DNA of 64,000 nucleotides from Azolla caroliniana (lineage: Eukaryota > Polypodiophyta). Shown here piece by piece: positions 27,020 through 40,087 of this stretch. Each line of letters begins with the position of its first letter. The stretch's first letter is position 1. Both the position numbers and the translations under genes were made by a program. The notes below the pieces were generated by a model that had not been told where the DNA came from, ran no database searches, and saw only the letters and a program-made list of their open reading frames with translations. Location: positions 62,001-126,000 of the forward strand of contig JBHGNT010000035.1 of assembly GCA_043228905.1 (NCBI GenBank), given 5' to 3'.

Positions 27020-29540
27020 CTAGCTTTGTTAGCTTCGATTCGCATGTTTGAACACAAAAATCCGATATCACACGACCCAGGTATGAACATTTTAATTTAC
27101 GAATGCGCTCTTGTCAACTCCCGCCTAATATTTGCTAATTTCTTCATGTCTCTCGACCTAAGTTTCAAAATCTTGATTTTTTAATTGCATATCATAGCAA
27201 GCGTTGTTAGCTTCGATTCGCATGTTTCACCACAGAATTCGGATATCACACGACCCGGGTATGAACATTTTAATTTACCTACTTGCTCTTGTCAACTCCC
27301 GCCTCAAATTTGCTAATTTCTTCATGTCTCTCGACCTGAGTTTCAAAATCTTGATTTTTTAATTCCATATCATAGCAAGCGGAGTTAGCTTCGATTCGCA
27401 TGTTTGAACACAGAAATCCAATATCATAGGAGCCAAATATGAACATTTTAATTTACTAACGCGTTGTTCTAAACTCCCTCCTCAAATTTGCTAATTTCTT
27501 CATGTCTCTCGACGTGACTTTCGAAATATTGATTTTTTAATTCCATATCATAGCAAGCGGAGTTAGCTTCGATTCGCATGTTTGAACACAGAAATCCAAT
27601 ATCACAGGAGCCAAATATGAACATTTTAATTTACTAACGCGTTGTTCTAAACTCCCTCCTCAAATTTGCTAATTTCTTCATGTCTCTCGACCTGAGTTTC
27701 AAAATCTTGATTTTTTAATTCCATGTCATAACAAGTGGAGTTAGCTTCGATTCGCATGTTTAAACACAAAAATCCGATATCACCCGAGCTAGGTATGAAC
27801 ATTTTAATTTGCCTACTTGCTCTTGTCAACTCCCGCCTAAAATTTGCTAATTTCTTCATGTCTCTGGACTTGAGTTTCAAAATCTTGATTTTTTAATTCT
27901 ATATCATAGCTAGCTTTGTTAGCTTCGATTCGCATGTTCGAACACAAAAATCCGATATCACACGAGCCAGGTAGGAACATTTTAATTTACTCAAGAGCTC
28001 TTGTCAACTCCCACCTAAAATTTGCTAATTTCTTCATGTCTGTCGACCTGAGTTTCAAAATCTAGATTTTTTAATTCCATATGATAGCAAGCGTTGTTGG
28101 CTTCCATTCGCATGTTTGAACACAGGAATCCAATATCACAGGAGCCAGATATGAACATTTTAATTTACCTACTTACTCTTGTCAACTCCCGCCTCAAATT
28201 TGCTAATCTCTTCATGTCTCTCGACCCGAGTTTCAAAATCTTGATTTTTTAATTCTATATCATAGCTAGCTTTGTTAGCTTCGATTCGCATGTTTGAACA
28301 CAAAAATCCGATATCACACGACCCAGGTATGAACATTTTAATTTACGAATGCGCTCTTGTCAACTCCCGCCTAAAATTTGCTAATTTCTTCATGTCTCTC
28401 GACCTAAGTTTCAAAATCTTGATTTTTTAATTGCATATCATAGCAAGCGTTGTTAGCTTCGATTCGCATGTTTCACCACAGAATTCGGATATCACACGAC
28501 CCGGGTATGAACATTTTAATTTACCTACTTGCTCTTGTCAACTCCCGCCTCAAATTTGCTAATTTCTTCATGTCTCTCGACCTGAGTTTCAAAATCTTGA
28601 TTTTTTAATTCCATATCATAGCAAGCGGAGTTAGCTTCGATTCGCATGTTTGAACACAGAAATCCAATATCATAGGAGCCAAATATGAACATTTTAATTT
28701 ACTAACGCGTTGTTCTAAACTCCCTCCTCAAATTTGCTAATTTCTTCATGTCTCTCGACGTGAGTTTCGAAATATTGATTTTTTAATTCCATATCATAGC
28801 TTGCGGAGTTAGCTTCGATTCGCATGTTTGAACACAGAAATCCAATATCACAGGAGCCAAATATGAACATTTTAATTTACTAACGCGTTGTTCTAAACTC
28901 CCTCCTCAAATTTGCTAATTTCTTCATGTCGCTCGACCTGAGTTTCAAAATCTTGATTTTTTAATTCCATGTCATAGCAAGTGGAGTTAGCTTCGATTCG
29001 CATGTTTAAACACAAAAATCCGATATCACCCGAGCTAGGTATGAACATTTTAATTTGCCTACTTGCTCTTGTCAACTCCCGCCTAAAATTTGCTAATTTC
29101 TTCATGTCTCTGGACTTGAGTTTCAAAATCTTGATTTTTTAATTCTATATCATAGCTAGCTTTGTTAGCTTCGATTCGCATGTTTGAACACAAAAATCCG
29201 ATATCACACGAGCCAGGTAGGAACATTTTAATTTACTCAAGAGCTCTTGTCAACTCCCACCTAAAATTTGCTAATTTCTTCATGTCTGTCGACCTGAGTT
29301 TCAAAATCTACATTTTTTAATTCCATATGATAGCAAGCGTTGTTAGCTTCCATTCGCATGTTTGAACACAGGAATCCAATATCACAGGAGCCAGATATGA
29401 ACATTTTAATTTACCTACTTACTCTTGTCAACTCTCGCCTCAAATTTGCTAATCTCTTCATGTCTCTCGACCCGAGTTTCAAAATCTTGATTTTTTAATT
29501 CTATATCATAGCTAGCTTTGTTAGCTTCGATTCGCATGTT
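27020..29540 (+). repeat. 7-monomer higher-order duplication (1246 bp, two copies)
   Basis: The phrase acgaatgcgctc is at 27099 and 28345, and a run of private variants (catgtcataacaagtgg / catgtcatagcaagtgg, atttgcctacttgc, acgcgttgttctaaac) repeats with the same 1246-bp offset, which is seven monomers. The two copies are almost identical. Confidence 0.8.
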
Positions 29541-32500
29541 TGAACACAAAAATCCGATATCACACGACCTAGGTATGAACATTTTAATTTACCTACTTGC
29601 TCTTGTCAACTCCCGCCTCAAATTTGCTAATTTCTTCATGTCTCTCGACCTGAGTTTCTAAATCTTGATTTTTTAATTCTATATCATAGCTAGCTTTGTT
29701 AGCTTCGATTCGCATGTTTGAACACAAAAATCCGATATAACACGAGCTAAGTATCAACATTTTAATTTACTAACGCGCTCTTGTCAACTCCCGCCTCAAA
29801 TCTGGTAATTTCATCATGTCTCTCGACGTGAGTTTCAGAATCTTAGTTTTTTAATTCCATATCATAGGAAGCGTTGTTAGCTTCGATTGGCATGTTTGAA
29901 CACAAAAATTCGATATCGCACGAGCTAGGTACGAACATTTTAATTTACCTACTTGCTCTTGTCAACTTACGCCTCAAATTTGCTAATTTCTTCATGTCTC
30001 TCGACCTGAGTGTCAAAATCTTAATTTTTTAATTCCATATCATAGCAAGCGTTGTTAGCTTCGATTCGCGTGTTTCACCACATAATTTCGATATCACACG
30101 ACCTAGGTATGAACATTTTAATTTACCTACTTGCTGTTGTCAACTCCCACCTCAATTTGCTAATTTCTTCATGTCTCTCGACCTAAGTTTCAAAATCTTG
30201 ATTTTTTAATTCCATATCATAGCAAGCGTTGTTAGCTTTGATTCGCATGTTTCACCACAGAATCCCGATATAACACGACCCAGGTATGAACATTTTAATT
30301 TACTAACGCGCTCTTGTCAACTCCCGCCTAAAATTTGCTAATTTCTTCATGTATCTCGACCTAAGTTTCAAAATCTTGATTTTTTAATTCCATATCATAG
30401 CAAGCGTTGTTAGCTTCGATTCGCATGTTTCACCATAGAATTCGGATATCACACGCCCCGGGTATGAACATTTTAATTTACCTACTTACTCTTGTCAACT
30501 CCCGCCTCAAATTTGCTAATTTCTTCATGTCTCTCGACCTGAGTTTTTAAATCTTGATTTTATTAATTCCATATCATAGCAAACGTTGTTAGCTTCGATT
30601 CGAATGTTTGAACACAAAAATCCGATATCACAGGACCCAGATATGAACATTTTAATTTACTAACGCGCTCTTGTCAGCTCCCGCCTCAAATTTGCTAATT
30701 TCTTCATGTCTCTCGACCTGAGTTTCAAAATCTTGATTTTTTAATTCCATATCATAGCAAGCGTTGTTAGCTTCGATTCGCATGTTTCAACACAGAAATC
30801 CAATATCACAGGAGCCAAATATGAACATTTTAATTTACTAACGCGTTGTTCTAAACTCCCTCCTCAAATTTGCTAATTTCTTCATGTCTCTCGACCTGAG
30901 TTTCAAAATCTTGATTTTTTAATTCCATATTATAGCTAGCTTTGTTAGCTTTGATTCGCATGTTTGAACACAAAAATCCGATATCACACGACCCAGGTAT
31001 GAACATTTTAATTTACGAATGCGCTCTTGTCAACTCCCGCCTAAAATTTGCTAATTTCTTCATGTCTCTCGACCTGAGTTTCAAAATCTTCATTTTTTAA
31101 TTCCATATCATAGCAAGCGTTGTTAGCTTTGATTCGAATGTTTGAACACAAAAATCCGATATCACAGGACCCAGATATGAACATTTTAATTTACTAACGC
31201 GCTCTTGTCAGCTCCCGCCTCAAATTTGCTAATTTCTACATGTCTCTCGACCTGAGTTTCAAAATCTTTATTTTTTAATTCCATATCATAGCAAGCGGAG
31301 TTAGCCTCGATTCGCATGTTTAAACACAGAAATCCAATATCACAGGAGCCAAGTATGAACATTTTAATTTACTAACGCGTTGTTCTAAACTCCCTCCTCA
31401 AATTTGCTAATTTCTTCATGTCTCTCGACGTGAGTTTCAAAATATTGATTTTTTAATTCCATATCAGAGCTAGCGTTGTTAGCTTCGATTCGCATGTTTG
31501 AACACAGAAATCCAATATCACTGAAGCCAAATATGAACATTTTAATTTACTAACGCGTTGTTCTACACTCCCTCCTCAAATTTGCTAATTTCTTCATGTC
31601 TCTCGACCTGAGTTTCAAAATCTTGATTTTTTAATTCCATATCATAGCTAGCTTTGTTAGCTTCGATTCGCATGTTTGAACACAAAAATCCAAAAATTTA
31701 CGAACGCGCTCTTGTTAACTCCCGGCTAAAATTTGCTAATTTCTTGATGTCTCTCGACCTGAGATTTAAAATCTGGATTTTTTAATTCCATATGATAGCA
31801 AGCGTTGTTAGCTTCCATTCGCATGTTTGAACACAGGAATCCAATATCACAGGAGCCAGATATGAACATTTTAATTTACCTACTTACTTTTGTCAACTCC
31901 CTCCTCAAATTTGCTAATTTCTTTATGTCTCTCGACCTGAGTTTCAAAATATTGATTTTTTAATTCCATATCATAGCTAGCTTTGTTAGCTTCGATTCGC
32001 ATGTTTGAACACAAAAATCCGATATCACACGAGCTAGGTATGAACATTTTAATTTACGAATGCGCTCTTGTCAACTCCCGCCTAAAATTTGCTAATTTCT
32101 TCATGTCTGTCGACCTAAGTTTCAAAATCTTGATTTTTTAATTCCATATCATAGCAAGCGTTGTTAGCTTCGATTCGCATGTTTCACCACAGAATTCGGA
32201 TATCACACGACCCGGGTATGAACATTTTAATTTACCTACTTGCTCTTGTCAACTCCCGCCTCAAATTTGCTAATTTCTTCATGTCTCTCGACCTGAGTTT
32301 CAAAATCTTGATTTTTTAATTCCATATCATAGCAAACGTTGTTAGCTTCGATTCGCATGTTTGAACACAGAAATCCGATATCACAGGAGCCAGATAGGAA
32401 CATTTTAATTTACTAACGCGCTCTTGTCAACTCCCGCTTAAAATTTGCTAATTTCTTCATGTCTCTCGACCGAAGTTCCAAAATCTTAATTTTTTAATTC

Positions 32501-35500
32501 CATATCATAGCAAGCGTTGTGAGCTTCGATTCGCATGTTTCACCACAGAATTCCGATATCACACGACCCAGGTATGAACATTTGAATTTACCTACTTGCT
32601 CTTGTCAACTCCCGCCTCAATTTGCTAATTTCTTCATGTCTCTCGACCTGAGTTTCAAAATCTTTATTTTTTAATTCCATATCATAGCAAGCGTTGTTAG
32701 CTTTGATTCGAATGTTTGAACACAAAAATCCGATATCACAGCAGCCAGATATGAACATTTTAATTTACTAACGCGCTCTTGTCAGCTCCCGCCTCAAATT
32801 TGCTAATTTCTTTATGTCTCTCGACCTGACTTTCAAAATCTTGATTTACCTAGTTTTGAACACAGAAATCCTATATCACACGATCTAGGTATGAACATTT
32901 AAATTTACCTAGTTGCTCTTGTCAACTCCCGCCTCAAATTTGCTAATTTCTTCATTTCTCTCGACCTGAGTTTCAAAATCCTGATTTTTTAATTCTATAT
33001 CATAGCTAGCTTTGTTAGCTTCGATTCGCATGTTTGAACACAAAAATCTGATATAACACGTGCCAGTTATGAACATTTTAATTTACCTACTTGCTCTTGT
33101 CAACTCCCGCCTCAAACTTGCTAATTTCGTCATGTCTCTCGACCTTAGTGTCAAAATCTTAATTTTTTAATTCCATATCATAGCAAGCGTTGTTAGCTTT
33201 GATTCGCATGTTTCACCACATAATTTCGATATCACACGACCCAGGTATGAACATTTTAATTTACCTACTTGCTCTTGTCAACTCCCGCCTCAAATTTGCT
33301 AATTTCTTCATGTCTCTCGACCTAAGTTTCAAAATCTTGATTTTTTAATTCCATATCATAGCAAGCGTTGTTAGCTTCGATTCGCATGTTTCACCACAGA
33401 ATCCCGATATCACACGACCCAGGTATGAACATTTTAATTTACCTACTTGCTCTTGTCAACTCCCGCCTCAAATTTGCTAATTTCTTCATGTCTCTCGACG
33501 TGAGTTTCGAAATATTGATTTTTTAATTCCATATCATAGCTAGCTTTGTTAGCTTCGATTCGCATGTTTGAACACAAAAATCCGATATCACACGAGCCAG
33601 GTATAAACATTTTAATTTACTAACGCGCTCTTGTCAACTCCCGCCTAAAATTTGCTAATTTCTTCATGTCTCTCGACGTGAGTTTCAAAATCTGGATTTT
33701 TTAATTCCATATGATAGCAAGCGTTGTTAGCTTCCATTCGCATGTTTGAACACAGGAATCCAATATCACCGGAGCCAGATATGAACATTTTAATTTACCT
33801 ACTTACTCTTGTCAACTCCCGCCTCAATTTGCTAATTTCATCATGTCTCTCGACCTGAGTTTCAAAATCTTGATTTGTTAATTCTATATCATAGCAAGCG
33901 TTCTTAGCTTCGATTCGCATGTTTGAAAACAAAAATCGGATATCACACGAGCCAGGTATGAACATTTTAATTTACCTATTTGCTCTTATCAACTCCCTCC
34001 TCAAATTTGCTAATTTCTTCATGTCTCTCGACCTGAGTTTCAAAATCTTGATTTTTTAATTCCATATCATAGCTAGCTTTGTTAGCTTCGATTCGCATGT
34101 TTGAACACAAAAATCCAAAAATTTACGAAAGCGCTCTTGTTAACTCCCGGCTAAAATTTGCTAATTTCTTGATGTCTCTCGACCTGAGATTTAAAATCTG
34201 GATTTTTTAATTCCATATGATAGCAAGCGTTGTTAGCTTCCATTCGCATGTTTGAACACAGGAATCCAATATCACAGGAGCCAGATATGAACATTTTAAT
34301 TTACCTACTTAATTTTGTCAACTCCCTCCTCAAATTTGCTAATTTCTTTATGTCTCTCGACCTGAGTTTCAAAATCTTGATTTTTTAATTTTATATCATA
34401 GCTAGCTTTGTTAGCTTCGATTAGCATGTTTGAACACAAAAATCCGATATCACACGAGCCAGGTATGAACATTTTAATTTACCTACTTGCTCTTGTCAAC
34501 TCCCGCCTCAAATTTGCTAATTTCTTCATGTCTGTCGACCTGAGTTTCGAAATCTTAATTTTTTAAATCCAGATCATAGCAAACGTTGTTAGCTTCGATT
34601 CGCATGTTTCACCACATAATTTCGATATCACACGACCCAGGTATGAACATTTTAATCTACCTACTTGCTGTTGTCAACTCCCGCCTCAAATTTGCTAATT
34701 TCTTCATGTCTCTCGACCTAAGTTTCAAAATCTTGATTTTTTAATTCCATATGATAGCAAGCGTTGTTAGCTTCCATTTGCATGTTTGAACACAGGAATC
34801 CAATATCACCGGATCCAGATATGAACATTTTAATTTACCTACTTACTCTTGTCAACTCCCGCCTCAAATTTGCTAATTTCATCATGTCTCTCGACCTGAG
34901 TCTCAAAATCTTGGTTTGTTAATTCTATATCATAGCAAGCGTTCTTAGCTTCGATTCGCATGTTTGAACACAAAAATCCGATATCATACGAGCCAGGTAT
35001 GAACATTTTAATTTACCTACTTGCTCTTATCAACTCCCGCCTCAAATTTGCTAATTTCTTCATGTCTCCCGACCTGAGTTTGAAAATCTTGATTTTTTAA
35101 TTCCATATCATAGCAAGCGGAGTTAGCTTCGATTCGCATGTTTGAACAAAAAAATCCAATATCACACGACCTAGGTATGAACATTTTAATTTACCTACTT
35201 GCTCTTGTCAACTCCCGCCTCAAATTTGCTAATTTCTTCATGTCTCTCGACCTGAGTTTCAAAATCTTGAATTTTTAATTCCATATCATAGCAAACAATG
35301 TTAGCTTTGATTCGCTTGTTTGAACACAGAAATCCGATATCACAGGAGCCAGGTATGAACATTTTAATTTACCTAGTTGCTCTTGTCAGCTCCCGCCTCA
35401 AATTTGCTAATTTCTTCATGTCTCTCGACCTGAGTTTCAAAATCTTTATTTTTTAATTCCATATCATAGCAAGCGGAGTTAGCCTCGATTCGCATGTTTG

Positions 35501-36532
35501 AACACAGAAATCCAATATCACAGGAGCCAAGTATGAACATTTTAATTTACTAACGCGTTGTTCTAAACTCCCTCCTCAAATTTGCTAATTTCTTCATGTC
35601 TCTCGACGTGAGTTTCAAAATATTGATTTTTTAATTCCATATCAGAGCTAGCGTTGTTAGCTTCGATTCGCATGTTTGAACACAGAAATCCAATATCACT
35701 GAAGCCAAATATGAACATTTTAATTTACTAACGCGTTGTTCTACACTCCCTCCTCAAATTTGCTAATTTCTTCATGTCTCTCGACCTGAGTTTCAAAATC
35801 TTGATTTTTTAATTCCATATCATAGCTAGCTTTGTTAGCTTCGATTCGCATGTTTGAACACAAAAATCCGATATCACACGACCCAGGTATGAACATTTTA
35901 ATTTACCTACTTGCTCTTGTCAACTCCCGCCTCAAATTTGCTAATTTCTTCATGTCTCTCGACCTGAGTTTCAAAATCTTGATTTTGTAATTCCATATCA
36001 TAGCAAGCGTTGTTAGCTTCGATTCGCATGTTTCACCACAGAATCCCGATATCACACGACCCAGGTATGAACATTTTAATTTACCTACTTGCTCTTGTCA
36101 ACTCCCGCCTCTAATTTGCTAATTTCTTCATGTCTCTCGACCTGAGTTTCAAAATCTTGATTTTTTAATTCCATATCATAGCAAACGTTGTTAGCTTTGA
36201 TTCGAATGTTTGAACACAGAAATCCGATATCACAGGAGCCAGATATGAACATTTTAATTTACTAACGCGCTCTTGTCAACGCCTGGCTCAAATTTGCTAA
36301 TTTCTTCATGTCTCTCGACCTGAGTTTCAAAATCTTTATTTTTTAATTCCATATCATAGCAAGCGGAGTTAGGTTCGATTCGCATGTTTGAACACAGAAA
36401 TCCAATATCACAGGAGCCAAATATGAACATTTTAATTTACTAACGCGTTGTTCTAAACTCCCTCCTCAAATTTGCTAATTTCTTCATGTCTCTCGACGTG
36501 AGTTTCAAAATATTGATTTTTTAATTCGATAT

Positions 36533-36537
36533 CAGAG
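36533..36537. other. Left target-site duplication of the copia element (cagag)
   Basis: Five bases immediately outside the left LTR, repeated immediately outside the right LTR at 41819-41823. Joining the flanks with one copy gives atatcagagctagcg, an ordinary satellite sequence found uninterrupted at 47057-47070. Five base pairs is the usual copia target-site duplication length. Confidence 0.9.
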
Positions 36538-37149
36538 TGTTGGGAATCAGCGCTTCGATTCACCTTCACGACTCGGCCACAACCGAGTAATCGCGAATCA
36601 ATGCAGCAGAAAATAGGAACCACAGAGAGAAACACACGTATACACAGGGATTAATGTGGAAAACCCTAGATGGGAAAAACCACGGGAGTACGAGACTCCA
36701 AACCAACACTATACAAAGAGAAGTACACAATGGCGAGCTGCAAGGCGACGACCTTGAGCTCGCTGTCCTCGCCACAGGAGGCGGAAATACAAAGAGGCGT
36801 AGTCCTCTTCCTCTCTCACGCTCTATCTCTCTCTCTCTCTCTCACGGCTGCTCCCTCTTCACTCCTCTTGAGTGGAAGAACAGAAAAATGATTAGCAGCT
36901 ACAAAACTATTTGCCCTAAGTCATATTTATACATATATGACTTTGGGGCTATTTACAACTATATCCTCAGGGGCCCTTAGCAGACATATTCACGGATATG
37001 TCCCTGCATCCGGATCTCTCTCCGGGTACATTCGTCATCCGGCTCCGAAGTCGGGGTCTTCATCATCCGGTTCCGAAACCGAAACCGGGTTGGTCGGCAT
37101 TCATCTCCGATATCCGACCATCCCATCCGAAGGGACCGTAATCCCAACA
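36538..37149 (-). repeat. Copia 3' LTR, complete (612 bp)
   Basis: Bounded by TGTTGGGA and TCCCAACA, the inverted ends of a TG...CA LTR. On the minus strand it holds a TATA-like TATAAATA at 36931-36924, and a CT microsatellite lies at about 36825-36843. It also contains the phrase gtggaaaaccctag, common in plant copia LTRs. The outer end abuts the cagag duplication and the inner end abuts the polypurine tract. Confidence 0.93.
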
Positions 37150-37160
37150 AACTCCCCCTT
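37150..37160 (-). other. Copia polypurine tract
   Basis: On the minus strand the bases AAGGGGGAGTT lie directly upstream of the 3' LTR start (TGTTGGGAT). This is the expected place and composition for the plus-strand DNA primer of reverse transcription. It follows the polyprotein stop codon (37162-37160) without a gap. Confidence 0.85.
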
Positions 37161-37450
37161 CACTTCGGCATGGGATGTATTTCCAATCTGATCCTCTTCC
37201 GGCATGCTTCCAGCTTGTCGGGTGTGAGCACCTTGGTCAGCATATCCGACCCGTTCTCGTCCGTGTGGATCTTCGTCAGCACGAACTCCTTGTCTTCTAT
37301 CCTTTCCCGGATCCAGTGATATCTTCGCTGGATGTGCTTCGTCCGGGAGTGATAGGCCGCGTTCTTCGCAAGGTGGATTGCACTCTGACTGTCGCAGTAG
37401 AGTCGGTACTCCTCCTGCCGGATACCGAGCTCTCTAATGAAGTCCTTCAT
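37160..37450 (-). pseudogene. Copia polyprotein tail: end of RNase H
   Basis: In-frame continuation of the integrase-RT frame after the TAA at 37462-37460. It reads as the C-terminal half of a copia RNase H, with CDSQSA (about residues 19-24), the H.RTKHI motif and the DMLTK motif that closes most copia polyproteins. The Met at 37450 is just an internal methionine; there is no reason to think translation starts there. The upstream stop sits where related elements have a conserved glutamate in the GKE motif, so a single substitution (GAA to TAA) is the simplest origin. Stop codon is TGA at 37162-37160. Confidence 0.85.
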
Positions 37451-37459
37451 CCATATTAT

Positions 37460-40087
37460 TTACTTGCCGGCTTCAACAACCGCCATGTACTCCGCCTCCG
37501 TGGTTGACAACGCAACCGTCTTCTGCAGCCTCAACTGCCACGAAACGGCTCCCCCTGCATACGTCATCACATACCCTGATGTGGACCGGCTGGTATCTGC
37601 ATCAGCCGACATATCCGAATCGGTGAAGCCGTCGAGTTCGGGCTTACCGGAGCCGAATCGGAGGCACACGTTTGCCGTGCCCTTCAGGTATCGGAGTATC
37701 CACTTGGCCGCGTTCCAATGCTCTTTGCCGGGATTGCTCATGTACCGGCTCACCACTCCGACTGCATATCCGATGTCCGGTCTCGTACACACCATGGCAT
37801 ACATCAAGCTCCCGACGGCTGAGGCATACGGCACTTTCATCATATCCTCCTTTTCAGCCTTTGTCTTGGGACTTTGCTTGCTGGACAGCTTGCAGTTTGC
37901 CGGGAGGGTCGATCCGACCGGTCTTGCTTCCGACATGTTGAACCGTTTAAGCACCTTTGTCACGTACTTCTCTTGTGACAGCCACAACTGCTTCTTGCTC
38001 CGGTCCCGGATGATGTGCATCCCTAGTATTTGTCTCGCCGGACCCAAGTCCTTCATTGAGAAGGTTCGGTGAAGAGCCTTCTTCAGCATCCGTATCTTGA
38101 CCTGGTCCCGTCCGACGATCAACATGTCGTCCACGTACAGGAGGAGTATTAGAAAGTCTCCTCCTTCGAACTTCTTCACAAACACGCAGTGGTCGGACTG
38201 CGTTTTGAGGTACCCTTCGTCGGTCATGAAGGAGTCGAACTTCCGGTACCATTGCCGGGGGGCCTGCTTCAGTCCGTAGAGGCTCTTCTTCAACCGGCAT
38301 ACCAGGTGCTCCTTCCCTTTCTTCTCGAATCCTTCCGGTTGCTGCATGTAGATCTCTTCTTCAAGGTCACCGTGAAGGAATGCCGTCTTCACGTCCATCT
38401 GTTCTACCTCGAGGTCCATGCTTGCCGCTATGCTCAGCACCGTCCGGATGGAGGTCATCTTCACTACCGGGGCAAATATCTCGTCGAAGTCGACGCCCTT
38501 CTTCTGCTGAAACCCCTTCACCACGATCCTGGCTTTGTATCTCGGGGGGTTTCCGGCATCTCCCGGTTTCAGCTTGAACACCCACTTGTTTCGAAGTGCC
38601 CGCTTTCCTTTCGGCAACTCCACAAGTTCATATGTGTGGTTCTCATGCAGGGAATCCATCTCGTCCTGCATGGCACTCAACCACCTGCGGCTCTGGGTGT
38701 CATGATTTGCTTCTTCAAAGCTCTCCGGCTCCCCTTCGTCGGTTAGCAGCACGTGCTCTGGATCCGGAAATCTCCGGGGGGCCCTCCTCTCTCTTAGAGG
38801 ATATCTCCGTTCGGGAGCTTCGGTAACAGGTTCTTCCGATTCTTCTTCTTCATCCGAATCCATTTCGGGATCGGGGCCGGTTCCGGTATCATTTTCATCT
38901 TCTTCGGCCGGTTCTGTTTCTTCACCGTCTTCGGCCGGATCCTCGAGTGCTAACCGGTCCCTTGCCGGTCGGGACTGCTCCTCGTAGAGTTGATCCTCAC
39001 CGGTCGACTTGGAGCTCTTCATCTTCTTCTCCGACTCCCAATCGGCGAGGGTCTCGTCCTCCATGAAGATGATGTCTCGACTCCTGAATATCTTCTTGTC
39101 GACCGGGTCCCATACTCGGTAGCCGAACTCGTCGTCGCCGTAACCGAGGAATATGCATGGCCGGGTCTTTGGATCTAGCTTTCCTCTCCGGTCCTTTGCC
39201 ACATGCACGTATGCGAGACACCCGAACACCTTCAGATGCCGGTAGGATACTTCCCTACCGGTCCACACTCTCTGCGGCGTGTCTCCGTCCAAAGGTACTA
39301 AGGGTGATCTGTTTATCACATACGTCGCCGTCGACATTGCCTCAGCCCAAAATCCCTTGGGTAATTTCGCATGCGCCAGCATACTCCGGACCCTCTCCAT
39401 TATGGTCCGGTTCATCCTCTCGGCCAGCCCGTTCAGTTCCGGCGTCTTCGGCACAGTAAACTCGAGTCGGATTCCCTTCGAGCGACAGTACTCCGCGAAC
39501 TGCCCCCGGTATTCCCCTCCGTTATCCGCACGTATCGCTTTCAGCTTCTTGCCGGATTCCCTTTCCACTCTCGCGTGGAGTTCTTTGAAGACGCACAACA
39601 CTTGGTCCTTTGTCTTCATCGGTGCCGTCCACAGTTTTCGGCTATGATCATCGATGAATGTTATGAAGTACTGGGCTCCGCCATGTGACTTCGTCTCTAC
39701 CTGACACACGTCAGTGTGCACCAACTCCAATGGTGCGCTACGTCTCGTCGGTGGCCTTGAGTGGAAGGAGGTTCGGTTCTGCTTACCGGCCAGGCAATCG
39801 GTGCACTTCTCCAGGTGCACATGCTTCACTGGGATGAGGTTGTCTTCTGCAAGCCTCTTCATCCCCTTCTCACTCATGTGGCACAGTCTTTTGTGCCACA
39901 GCTCACCGGCAGTGTCGGCTGCCACATTCAACTCTTCCGGACATAACCGGGCATTCATCAGGTACAGTGTGTTGTCTTTCCGGGCCCGAGCCACTATCAG
40001 GCTCCCCTTGCTGAACTTTATTACGCCGTTCCGGATGCTACCTGCGTAGCCTTCATCGTCTAGCCTCCCGACCGAAATCAGGTTCAA
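37460..40087 (-). CDS. Copia pol: integrase, reverse transcriptase, RNase H (broken at both ends)
   Basis: An 875-codon open stretch between two in-frame stops, part of one gag-pol frame. In order (numbering from 40087): gag-pre-integrase zinc-binding segment with H65, H70, C95 and C98; integrase core with D126 (HTDVC), D188 (ADNGGEY) and E223 (GLAER); an acidic linker at about 355-430; reverse transcriptase about 480-725 with D565 in MDVKTAFLHG and the catalytic YVDD at 651-654; and the start of RNase H with D823/D825 and E864 in STTEAEY. All catalytic residues are present. The frame is cut upstream by TGA at 40090-40088, where relatives usually have Arg (possible CGA to TGA by CpG decay), and downstream by TAA at 37462-37460. 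TTG at 40087 is not a credible start. Function in an intact copy: integration and copying of the element RNA inside virus-like particles. Confidence 0.93.
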   Translation of the reverse strand: MNLISVGRLDDEGYAGSIRNGVIKFSKGSLIVARARKDNTLYLMNARLCPEELNVAADTAGELWHKRLCHMSEKGMKRLAEDNLIPVKHVHLEKCTDCLAGKQNRTSFHSRPPTRRSAPLELVHTDVCQVETKSHGGAQYFITFIDDHSRKLWTAPMKTKDQVLCVFKELHARVERESGKKLKAIRADNGGEYRGQFAEYCRSKGIRLEFTVPKTPELNGLAERMNRTIMERVRSMLAHAKLPKGFWAEAMSTATYVINRSPLVPLDGDTPQRVWTGREVSYRHLKVFGCLAYVHVAKDRRGKLDPKTRPCIFLGYGDDEFGYRVWDPVDKKIFRSRDIIFMEDETLADWESEKKMKSSKSTGEDQLYEEQSRPARDRLALEDPAEDGEETEPAEEDENDTGTGPDPEMDSDEEEESEEPVTEAPERRYPLRERRAPRRFPDPEHVLLTDEGEPESFEEANHDTQSRRWLSAMQDEMDSLHENHTYELVELPKGKRALRNKWVFKLKPGDAGNPPRYKARIVVKGFQQKKGVDFDEIFAPVVKMTSIRTVLSIAASMDLEVEQMDVKTAFLHGDLEEEIYMQQPEGFEKKGKEHLVCRLKKSLYGLKQAPRQWYRKFDSFMTDEGYLKTQSDHCVFVKKFEGGDFLILLLYVDDMLIVGRDQVKIRMLKKALHRTFSMKDLGPARQILGMHIIRDRSKKQLWLSQEKYVTKVLKRFNMSEARPVGSTLPANCKLSSKQSPKTKAEKEDMMKVPYASAVGSLMYAMVCTRPDIGYAVGVVSRYMSNPGKEHWNAAKWILRYLKGTANVCLRFGSGKPELDGFTDSDMSADADTSRSTSGYVMTYAGGAVSWQLRLQKTVALSTTEAEYMAVVEAGK

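Larger units (their letters stand above)
25851..36537 (+). repeat. 178-bp satellite array, subfamily B (left of copia)
   Basis: Same 178-bp satellite and same orientation, but monomers now typically carry caagcgttgttag or ctagctttgttag, ctcttgtcaactcccgcctc, aaatttgctaatttcttcatg, and often tttcaccacaga in place of tttgaacacaaa. The first such monomers appear at about 25850-25950, and a deletion monomer at about 26110-26125 joins acttgctct directly to atatcatag. About 60 monomers. No coding capacity. Confidence 0.93.

Noticed and set aside
165-36400. Many 60-81-residue open frames in the satellite, several identical (for example at 879, 2597, 10589 and 11642)
   Set aside because: They recur because the satellite recurs. 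The 178-bp period shifts frame each monomer, both strands give similar short frames, and none has a domain. Their identity reflects higher-order copies, not selection on protein.
1-36537. CRISPR array
   Set aside because: The 178-bp units are fully repeated with no short repeat plus unique spacer structure, and the context is eukaryotic.
36660-36680. Plant telomere motif in the LTR (aaaccctag)
   Set aside because: A single occurrence per LTR within the common gtggaaaaccctag phrase; no tandem TTTAGGG repeats.
36654-36980. Open frames inside both copia LTRs (about 70-108 codons)
   Set aside because: LTR sequence with a CT microsatellite; frames differ between the two LTRs and lie antisense to the element.
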